Assembly (NCBI GenBank): GCA_025617745.1
Contig: CM046858.1
Location: 47,505,197 to 47,569,196 of the forward strand
DNA length: 64,000 bases
Direction of reading: 5' to 3'
DNA from: Heliocidaris erythrogramma
Taxonomy: Eukaryota; Echinodermata; Echinoidea; Camarodonta; Echinometridae
Shown: one piece after another, positions 35,701-47,700 of the stretch
Numbering within the stretch: the first letter of the stretch is position 1
How the letters are laid out: every line of letters starts with the position of its first letter
Translations under genes and position numbers: made by a program
The notes under the pieces: generated by a model
What the model was told of the DNA's origin: nothing
Seen by the model: only the letters and a program-made list of their open reading frames with translations
Database searches by the model: none

Positions 35701-38700
35701 GAAGAAGAACAGCAAGAAGAAGAAGAAAAAAAAGGAGAAGAAGAAGAAGAAGAAGAAGAAGAAGCAGAGGAAGCAGAGGAAGAGGAAGAGGAAGAGGAAG
35801 AAGAAAAAAGAAGAGGAAGAGGAAGAGGAGGAGGAGGAGGAGGAAGAAGGTTAAGATAAGAAGAAACAATAACTTCCAACTGTCATGCTTACCCTTGGTT
35901 CTGTTCAGCAATATAAGAGAAATTTGAATCCCATTTGGGTCTGCCATAATGGGTCTTCTGTCTCAATCCTGTCACTGCATCGATCTCTCTGTTTTCCTGC
36001 ATGTAAATATTCTTAGCCTGAAATCAAAATATAAGATAAAATTGATAAGAATTATATCATCACAGTCTTGTACCATAGGGAACCTTCGAGGAAAATTTTG
36101 TAAAAAACAATCTATGATAAAATGCATGCAGAATATGCTATTGCTGTGTTATTGAAAGACAGGTTGCAACAAAAGATTTGTTACATACGACGGGATATAA
36201 TGATATCATGATATTACTTCAAAAAATATATTAACAGCATATCATATGTACTACTAATCTACAATACTTTGAAAAGCATGACATAATCCTAGTACCAGTG
36301 AAATAAATAACATGGGAGTGGTGATGGAATTAGCTTTGGAAAGCTTCCAAATAGCTCTGGCCAAAAAAAAAAAAAAAAAATAAAAATCATGGTAAGAAAA
36401 TGTCAAATCCAAAAAGAGCTCTGCTGAAGAAATATCATACTGTTAAGCACTATGAAACTAATTTTTCCCCCTTCCCCTTCTTCTTGGGGAAGGGGGCTGA
36501 TTGATCCCTTCAATCAATTGTTCATACCTGTGTGTAGTCCCATCCTCTTGTCAGATAGATGGAGTAGCTGAGAAGATGTTCTCTACCGATCCGTCTCAGG
36601 GTGCCTTCCAGAGATGAGAGAAGATCAACAAACCATTCAAAGGCATGGGTGTCACGACAGATCCAGTAGAAATACATCTTCTTCACGTGCAGAGTGTCGT
36701 CCCCGGCTTGTAATCTGTAGCTGAGAGCAAATGGAAAGAGAAAAACCTTTACCATTTACAACGTTTGGCCGTTATGGAATGAATACATTGTAACCAAAGC
36801 AATTGTGTTTTACACATTTTACTTCACTTTGATTAATATATTTTCCTCAGGAATTTTTTTGTTCAATTTTGAAAATTGATGACATGAATATCATAGTATT
36901 ATGACATACATGTATGTACCAGCCAGTGTAAAGTTGAACTACCAGAATATGCAAATTTATCATATACATATTTTACTGCATTTGATCACAAAAAGGAATG
37001 TCATGTAGCCTTGATAACATAACAGTCCTGTTCAATTTCAGAGATTTTTATTTATCCGCATATAAATTTAGTCTATTTACATGTTACTTTCCATTTTGAT
37101 AAAAAAAAATTCAAGGGATTGGGGTGTATAGCTTTTATTCTTATTTTTCTTTTTGAGGTCTTCCATGCCTGGGGCCTGTAACATAAAGAGATACAATCAA
37201 TCTTACGATCAATTGTAACTCTTCAGTACATGGTTTGCCATAGACTTACAGTTAATATCAATCGTAAGACTGATCGTATCTCTTTATGTTACAGGCCCCT
37301 GGTATGATAAGCAATCATGTTACCGGTACATATTCACAAGAATTCTAGTATACAGTGAGAAGTGCATTACATACCATATGGACTTGAGTGTGGAGGCATA
37401 TGGGGTAACACCAATACCAGCGCCGACACACATCACCACATCATAGTCAAAGATGTCAGTACATGAAGTACCAAATGGTCCATCAACTTGAACTCTGTAG
37501 ATAAAAAAATTATCACTGTGATTTGTCAATTAAAATTAACACAGTGTATTGTTTATAATGCTGATTTTTTATTTGCCTATACTTGTCAGGATCCACTTCA
37601 TAAGATCTTATTTTAAAGTGGGGGAACATTTTTTTCTTTTGTAATTGGATAAATTGGTTCAGTTGGGGGATTTTCTTACATGGATTACACTTTTAGATGC
37701 TATATGCATTATTCAATAGCACTCCATTACCCCTTGTTAATTATCTTTCTCTCAATCTAAGTGCCATGTGTACAGATTTGAGTTTTCAAGCCATGACACA
37801 TGACACACCTCTCAGTTTTAAGCTTTTCCCCAACTAAGCATTTATACAGTCTGGCCTTTTACCACCTCTCTCCACCCATTGTTTCTTCACATTTCACACC
37901 CAAAGCCCTCTTCTTCCCCCCCCCCCCCCTTTCTCCTCTTCCCTCAATCTTTCCATTCAATACTAAACCTACTGCGGTCACATTTCTAAGCTTCCATTAA
38001 GTCTGTATCTATATGATATGAACACAACCACCAGTGTCTGACCTTGGTAGCTGTGTGATGGGTAGTGGTTCTGATTGGTCAGCTCCCATCTTGATGGCTA
38101 GTTCATCTGTCCAGTCTCCTACTCGCCTGATATGCAGGGAGAAATGCTCCTCCTCAGGGGCCTAACAAAAGAAAATTCAGAAAACGAGAACGTTATCAAG
38201 CAATTCAGCTGAATAACTAGTTAGAGTAGAAGTGTCATGGTAGTCCTAGCTAGCATTATCGTACTTTTGGTGACAATAAATAGTGTCTTGCAATGATAAA
38301 ATGATGCATACAGAAGTCAAAAGTTTATAACACTTCTAACCCTTCTTTGCTATACCAATAAAACATCTGGCTTCAATAGGAAAGCAGAAAGAGAAGGCCA
38401 CGGAGAGTGTTGGGGTTAGTGCTTATGAATAAAATTTTGGGTAAAAGGAACACTGAAAGATCTTGTAACTAATTAAGCCAGGGATCATGAAATGCAGGAA
38501 AGACGTTATCCCTGCATATCCCATCATGAATATCAGGGGAGCATTTAATCAAGCGTTTTGTCAGTGATTTTTACCGACAACTGTTATAAGCTACTGAAAT
38601 CCTTGCATCTGATTGGCTGAGAGCAAATTTGTCAGTAAAAATCACTGACAAAACACTTGATGAAAAGCTCCCCTGAATTGATGTTACTTTTTGCAGACTT

Positions 38701-41700
38701 TAGGAATCTGATATTCAGGATAATTTCTTTCTATCTGGGGAGCGTTTCATCAAGTGTTTTGTCAGTCATTTTTACTGACAACAGTTATAAGCTACTGAAA
38801 TCCTTGCATATGATTGGCTGAGAGCAAATCTGTCAGTAAAAATCACTGACAAAACGCTTGATGAAATGCTCCCCAGAGCTTACCGATGTCAATGTGAAGG
38901 GATGCCACTGGACCTTAGAGATTGGTGAGCATTTGAGGAAGATATATTGGCCTGGTAGCATCTTAAATCCTTGTTTCTTCATCTTTATCTCTATCACCTT
39001 AGACTGGTGCTGGATAACCTATATCATATGTGATACATATCAATTCTTCTTAACTCTTTTAGTGCTGATGGCATGTATATGTGACAGATAGACTTGTCAT
39101 TTTCATTCACCAATTGCTCGACCACAGGAAAGGTATATGGTGGTCAATGTATATCAAAAATTTTAGCATAAATCAAGCATTCTAAATATATGATTATAAT
39201 TATATGCCACCATATTTCTTAAAAGATATTTCCTTATTTCAACATTAAAAAATAATAAATGAGAAACCAAAAAATAATGGACAAAAAAGAAACTCAAAAG
39301 TAATTTTCAATGATTCTTATGCATAAAGTTGGGTAAAGTAATGTTTGGTATCATAAGAATGGTATTAAATTTCCTATAAGTTATGTACACAATATTTTGT
39401 GAAATAATAGTTAATGAAGTGGAGACATTTGAAAAGTAAGCATTGGTCACATTTTGGTAAAATTTTGAATAGAGCTAAAACCCTTGGCACAGTAAGAGTT
39501 AACACATGCCACGGTAAGCCACCAAGTAAAACCGTCACTGAAAAAAAAAATTGGACATGAAAATGAATGGGAAGTGGGGTTTCAAACAATGGTCACCACA
39601 TGCAATAATGGCCCCTGCATTGACCCTGTGATTGGTGGGTCTTGAAGATAAAGCTGAGTTCTGGTCATGAGATTGAATCGTGAAAGAAACTGTTTATAAA
39701 AGCAATTGGGAAAGGTTGATTACATAGCGCATAAGAATTGGTGTATGCTGTAAGGTTTTGGAATCCTGCTGAGAGTTACACACATAAATGTGTATATGGG
39801 ACTACACAAAAAATGCTCGGCCCGGACATTTCAGCCGTTTCTTATCATATTTTGAATGTGAGAGCGTTTGAAGAGCAATCCTTTGCAGGGGCCATTTCTA
39901 CTACTCGGCCAGGACATTGCAGCCGTTTCTTATTATATTTTGAATGTGAGAGCGTTTGAAGAGCAATCCTTTGCAGGGGCCATTTCTACTACAATAATCT
40001 TCCAAACTAACATAACGGGAATGAGAAAGCTCACAAATTATTTTGTACCTTTCCCAGAACTCAACTTCCTCTTTATCATAGAGATTTGTGATGCACATCA
40101 TGCTTATGCGATTCCATTGTGCTGCAGCATTTTTTTTTAGGCACTACCTCTCCCTTTTTTCCTTTTTTTTTTTGTGTGTCTTCTTTTCATCACAACATGT
40201 GACCCCCCCTCCCTATTCTGTCGGTAAGCCACTGCCATCACATCTGAAATAAAAATGACAAGTTACGTACCTGAACTATAGTGACATCTGGCCATGTTCT
40301 AGCCATCCGGAGGATCCTCTCTAGGAAGTACACACACAGAGGAGCAACACACCACTTCCAACTCTGCAAAGAAAAGAACATTACATACCCATAAATTGGT
40401 ATTTTGCTTGCATTTTGGTACTGGCACTGACAAGGAATAGTAGATGGGGCTGTGGGTTAAAAGAAGATTAAAAATCAATTACAGAGAGTATTCCCCCCCC
40501 CCCCCGGAAAAAAACCCAGAGAGTTCTCAGCAGTCCATAAATCACTGATGCTAATACAGTGAAACCTGCATATGCAGACCCTCAAATGAGACAAGAAAAG
40601 CAGTCTTTATGAGTAGGTGGTCTGTAAAGTACAGGTTTTTCTAACGCACGTTTCAATGAGAAACATTTTTCAAGGGAAACGAAAACTGTGGTCTTTACAG
40701 ACAGGTGGTCTTTCTATACAGGTGGTTGCTAAAGGTTTGACTGTACATGCATGGGGGGGCTTCAGGAAAAAAAAAAACACAAGAGGAAATTCTCTGTGGT
40801 AAGTGTACCAGCAAAGGGTAATGAATACCTATGTGGAATTGTGGATGCATTCTTTAAACTCACAAAATTGCTTTGATCCTCCCAAACCACCCCTGGGGAA
40901 GCTATAAGATATTTCACTCAATTTGGATCAACGAGAACACTGGTAAATATATGGCAAATGGGAAGCATTTACTCATTTATTCTTATGTGCTATATAATGA
41001 ACCTTTCCCAATTGCTTTGAGACAGTTTCTTTCACAACTCAATCTTGTGACCAGAACTCAACTTTATCTTTAAATAGAGCATTTTTTTCAAAGACATATC
41101 CTTGGAGAAGTATTTACTTACAGCTCCAGGTGTAGAAGCAAACTCTGGTGGTTGAACAATCACACACTGATCAAATGTTTCTGCATCTACACTGCATTCT
41201 ACAGGATCATGTTCATCAATGTTGGTTTGGTACTTCACCACTCCCCTATCAAATACAAACACCATTTTAAACAAGAGGTGTTAAATCACTTTAAAAAAGC
41301 ACAACCACAAGTTAAAAATGAGGCGACATAGTGCGCTTCACATTGCTGTGTTTTATAATACAGGGGAGCGTTTCCTCAAGCGTTTTGTCAGTGATTTTTA
41401 CTGACAAATTTGCTCTCAGCCAATCAGTTGCAAGGATTTCAGTAGCTTATACCAGTCGTCGGTAAAAAACACTGACAAAACGCTTGATGAAACGCTCCCC
41501 TAGTCACCGAGTATACATAGTGGGCCTTATTGCATGCTGCAAAGTTGTTGTTTCTTTACCTCGTTAAATTATTGCTTCTTGCCATTAATTTTTACGTAAA
41601 GTTTTGAACGGTGATCTTTTTTGAGGTAGTACATCGCATCGTGTCTGAACTAGGCTTTGCAAATTGGCAAGATACAAATCACCAAAATGTAAAAAATAAA

Positions 41701-44700
41701 TAAGAATTTCCTCCAATAGCAACTGAAATAGCACTACTTCTGAGTAAACTTTTGACATAAAAATTTCAACAGTACCTACACCCCCCTCCCACCATCCTGA
41801 ACATATTTGGAAGGTTGACGGACGGGAACCTTAAACTGAGCCTTTTACCTTGTACATATATGTAAATCATCTACCAACTGGTCAATTATTATCCTATTAT
41901 AAATTATTGACAAATGATTTGAGGATAATAAAGTGCCATTAATAGAAATTGATATAGATACTAGTCTATGAATAGGACAGTCCATTAAAAGTTCGGAATA
42001 TCAAGTTAGCAAAGTTAGCAAAACAGATAAAATTATATCAGTAAGTAAAACTTACCCCATGCCATGTGCCAATAGCATTGCATAATAGATCACAAAGAGG
42101 TGATGGGTCAACCAGAAAGTCTCAAAGTAATATCTCCTGCAAGCCAATCAATAAAAGAAAAAAAACATTGTCATTGGGGGGCTACATCACCATGTTTTCA
42201 CCTGTCGGACAACAGTGAAGAGGCACCTTAACAAGCACATATTTTGCATAACAATTTTTGAATTAGGGAAGCAGAATCAAGGGGCAAAAGTGAGCAGATT
42301 TACGCTCTCAAAACAATTCCATTTAGCAAATGGCCTACAAATTTCTTTTCGTCATGTTGCTAAACTTTTTCCAAGACAATGCATGACAAGGGCTCTAACA
42401 GACTGGTTACAATTCCAGGAGATAGTCTGGTTTGCAGCAGTGGTGTAGATATGCATACACCATCCATGGAATTGAAGGTGGATGACGAATAGATCATTCC
42501 CCACCTAACAAAAGATAATTATGTATGTCTATGCAATTAATATACTGGACAAAGGTAGCAGAGGTGAACAATCGTTTGGAGTCCCTCCCAGTAATCACAC
42601 TACATGGATCCATATATTTCAAACAAAAGAAGTTGACAGAGATTAATAAAGTATACAAGACATAAAACATAACTAAATTCCACCTCTATCTTGCACAGGC
42701 AGCAACTAACCCATGGATTTGATTTATATCAACAGAGTGTGGCACATGATTTCATTGAGTCATGATGACTTAAAGTGACAGTAAATTGAAGCTCCTCATG
42801 GCGCCATCTTTCAACTGTGCCTCTCATTTACCCATCATGCCCCATTCTAGTTTGTAGATGCGTAGAATATATCTGTACGCAATTTTCCACATGTGCAACG
42901 TCGAAAATAATAGTTTGAAACATAAAATGTACCTATTTACCAAACAGCTGTTTGTCGAAATTCAAAATAAAATGCAATTAATTTTCAAATTATAATCTCA
43001 ATTTAGCAGTTACTGTAAGGTGGCGCTGTTCAAGTTTTGCCAGTTTAATGCCATTTTAATACCTAATGAATTCTGTAGCAGAGGAGAACATGAGAATATA
43101 AGATACAGACAGTACTGCTCCAGTCCAACCTGCAAGTAGAGATAGGCCTGGTCCTATTACTCCTAGTCCACTTACATCACTCTGTCCAATCAAAACAAAA
43201 TCAGATGCATTTCTAAATTTTGACAATTCAGACGTGAAGTGGGTCAAACATTAACAGGTCCAGAGGCACTAATGGAACACAACCAAATGTTTGAAGTTTT
43301 TTTAAATTGTACATTATTTGACCCTTTTTCTTATATATAAGAGTGGAGCTGTGTATTCTGTGTCAGCTTTTTCTCAATTTTATACACATCCTCTCTTCCC
43401 TTCATTCATATGAAAATTCACACTCACAAAACGCAATGTACTTACTATCAAGATCCCAATTTGTGTAATGATCCCTCAACTCACTTTAACCTTTTTTGAA
43501 GCACATTCCTGCAATTTTGGATGTCTTGTTGCCACTTTGTATAATAAGTTATGTTACTGATTCTCTCATTGTCATTAATGATACAGCTTTCGATACTATG
43601 GATTTGGAACATGATAAAATACTGTGTTATTATCCACACAACGCATGATAATATACGACGAATGTCTCCCACTACAGAAAGAAATTGGAAATAAAAGATA
43701 CCCTACTCAACGACTGCATACCGAACGAATGGACTTGAAGGGATTCAGATCAAAAGCAGGTTGACTCAATCTATTAGCCAGCCAGTCATCTTCACTCGTT
43801 GCCTTCCTTGCATTGTAAAGATTCTGTAAGTTGAAGCAGTGAGCCACCACATGGATAATGATGAAGAATCCAATGGCGTAGGCCAAAAGCTTGTGGAAGG
43901 TGATATTCTTGTCCAGCTGACGTCGTAGATTGCGTCTGTAAAACTGAGCATGAGAAAGTAAGGTAAAATTACAGTCTATGTCTTGGTCTTTTTATGCTGG
44001 AATCTAGAGCATTAAAAAACAACATCATGCCAGGCAACCTACACAACAATATCATCATCAATTATGTAAATACTTCCATGAATAAATAATAGTTAGGTAA
44101 GTGGTTATGTTGTAATCTAGATAAGACTACAGCACAGCACCATGGTACCTAATGCTTAAATGTCTAAGATTTATTTTTGATTATCAGAATACCTTCATGA
44201 ATGAATAATTGTAAGTATGTCTGTGGTTGTGTAGCTGAATTGAGAAATGTGTTTCCTTATCCTTATCAAGAATGCTCGGTAGAAAGAATTTCCTTGAATG
44301 TTTGAGGACATTCTCAGGGTAGCTCAGCTAGGCCTAGGTAGAATCCTGTGCTTTGTATCGTGAATTGAGAAAAAGCACTCTATCCATTCAACCATTATTC
44401 TTATTATTGATATCATACGACAAAATTGTCAGGCAGCCAATCAAAACCCGTTTTATATTTCGCGCGCTTTGTCCCTTTAGTTTCCGGTTATATGTTTTTG
44501 ATTTCAGCTTTCTGTTCATTCTTGCGGTATACTCTGATGAGTGCAAGACGAAAAGCTTCAGTATGTCTCTCTTCAACGCCATTATTCAAATTTTTAGAAG
44601 TTTTCTTTTCCAGATCATGAATATATATTCATTGCTCACATGTTTTTACACAAAACCTAAATGAAACAAATCTATTCCTTTATCAGAAACTAAGAAAATG

Positions 44701-47700
44701 ATAATTTATGAAATTTCTTGTAAGTGAGCAAATGGGAGAGGAGCTCCCAAGATACATGTACATCACGGAGTTGCCAATTTACTTTTTATTGATTACAACT
44801 TACGAACACCTTTATGAAACACCCCCCTGGACTTTGTTTCATAAAGCTGTTCTTTACGAACGACTGGAACATGTTCTTGGGTGCTATACTAATCAGATTC
44901 TCAACCATTTAGCACAAGAACTGATCACCGGTCGTGCATAAAGTCGTGCGTAACTTACGAACAGCTTTATGAAACACCCCCGGTCTTGCTAGAAAGGAAC
45001 GTACCTTCTTGGATTCACATGATCCTCTGAGATAAGAAATCATATTCCTGCAAACTGGGAAGAGAATCAGCATGCTATTGAAGTTGAGACATGCAGCACT
45101 TGCTCTGGCAACAGGCAGACCATTCTGTATACAAAAATGTAGACAAAGGTCAAAACATCTGTTGAGAGCCAGAAGGGCTGACGAATATGCGTTAACACCC
45201 TTCTGGCTCTAAACAAATTACATATTCACAAACACTGATTTAACAATGAACAAAAATTATCCTTTGTTATCGTTGTTATTCATTGGGCAATATCATGATT
45301 TTCCTTGAAAAAGAGAAAGGGAAGAAAGAAAATCAAACTACCGGTAAAGGTAAATTTTTACAGTCCTGAAGTTTCTTCTCCCCTTATATTATGACTACTC
45401 AGAATATCCAGCAGTGCTAGTGTACCAGGTTATAAGTTTTTGTTTATACTGCTACCAGTAATAAACAAATAAGAATTTGAAGATGATAAAAAAGGAGATA
45501 AATGGTATAATCAAAAGAAATAGAGGGGGAAGCTCTGTCTGTAGGTAACATATACTTACTTTCATCAGATACTTGGTGTACATATAAGGTATGTTATCCA
45601 TGTACTTGAAGAATGTCACCAGCCATATGATCAGGTTCACGATAGCCCATGCTGCCTACATGTACATGAAATAGAGAAAAGATAGAGAAAAGATGGAGAA
45701 AAGATGGAGAAAAGATAGAGAATAAACAGTGTAAGCCTTATCTCCATACAGACTGAACAACTTCAGGACAACAGACCTGAGAGCAAATTTGGAAAGTCCC
45801 TGAATCAAGTCATTCAGGAACTGTAAGAAAGTTTGACCCTCCTTTTATATTGATGTTCTTTTTCTATCTTTTTTTTCCTTTTCTTACTACATGTAGGGAA
45901 TCAGTGATTGTTAGTAACCATAAGACCATAATTCCACATGGGCATACATGTAAATGTGAGTAACTCGAAACTAATTCTACACCCTCTATATTAATAATAA
46001 TATAATGATATTGAATATATAGGAGCGCAAAAAAACTGAAAGTATCATGGCACTTACAAGAGTAAATTATAATTAAATCAAATTAAAGGGAAAGTCCAGC
46101 CTTAAAAATAAGTTGGTTTCATTAAAAGCAGAAAACGCAGAAAAACTTATCAAAGTTACTCTGAGGAAAATCTGGAAAACGAATAAGAGAGTTATTATTT
46201 TAATCAATCAATCATTTTAGTTATTAAATTATTTTCAGGAAATTCAGGGTGGACTTCCCCTTTAACATGTCTTAAGTAGAATTTATGTACTTACACAAAC
46301 TCCACTCTCGAATTATTTCATCAGGTAATGAAATGCAGTTCTTAAACACAGTACACAGTCATAAGAACACAGTTAACTCTCACACTAATATTGCACAACA
46401 GGAAGGACAGGTAGACTAGTTTTTAAAAATCAATTTGATAATTGAAATGTCAAAGTTAAGCACGCATTAGAAACAATGTGAAATGTTAAAGTCTACATGT
46501 ACCTATCTACATTTATCTCCTTCCATGCCACTAGATTTTTGAGCAAACATCAATAATGAACTTTCAAGAGTTAAATATTAACTTTCAATTAGGTTTTTTT
46601 CTTGAGCAAACTGGGCAAAACTAAATTACATAGGAATGAATATTATATTAAAGGCACAGGTTGCTGAGCCTCAACGAACTGGTCAACACTCAAATTTTTT
46701 GGCAGGATTTGCTGCCCATGGCATGGTAGGGGTTAAGCTTATTATCATCATCGTCATCCATCATCATCAATATTAATCATCAAAATCGTCACCATCATCA
46801 TCTGTGACCCGTCACGTCAAAATGAGACAGAAGTATTTTTTTCAAATTTGATTTCATTATTAATTATTATTTTTCATTTCATAAGCTTTAATTTGATATA
46901 AACTTATACTCTAGAGAATGTGTATTAGGGGAGATAATAGATTTTGAAACTCAAGAATAGTGGGGCTCTGGAAAAGTATTTGTTCGAGAAAGACGCTTTT
47001 GAAGTTTGACTTTCGTTTTGTCTTCATGCACCATTTTTTCATCTTTAATGCCTAGATTTTTTCAAAGTCTGTAGTAACCTTTTATCAATTTGAATGTAGT
47101 TCTTACGTATCTTTTTTCATGAAAACATGAGTTTTAATTTCTAATGGGTAGGCAAGCAAGTAGTTTCAAGGCACGGAAATGACCCGGGCACGCTAGAATA
47201 ATCGAAGCGCTTGTACAAACTCCTTTTGTCGGCACAATAGCGGATCTCTCGACTGAATGAACAACGCTTCTAAGAAGCGAAGATGTTGAAAGCTGCGTGC
47301 TCGGGCAACAATAGTGAACTGAGCCAGGTTATACGCCTTGGAACAAGCCAGACTATTTAGCAAGTGCTGACCAATATTGACCACTACGAATACAATATAC
47401 AAAAATAGTTGGTATTTTCTGTCACGTGTAGTAAAGGTATGGGGAGAGAAATAAGATAAATATTTTAAATACTTGCTTTCAAATTCAGCCCTTAAAGATC
47501 TCACTCCTACCTCAAATGGCCGTTAGGAGGAACTTTTGATATTTTCAGCAAAATCCAAAGTCAAAATCTTGTCCAAAACCGGAGAAATCCCCGCCGATTT
47601 GTTTCGCGATCTTCTTCTTCTTCTTCCAGTCTGGTACAGACCGCCGCTGGCATATTATCGTACCTTGTGCTTGTCGAGTGCCGAGCGTACAGTGCAATTT

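Noticed and set aside
35434-35947. Long open frames rich in Ser, Leu or Phe on the minus strand
   Set aside because: Translations of a (GAA/GAG) simple repeat; low complexity and overlapping NOX exon 13 and its intron.
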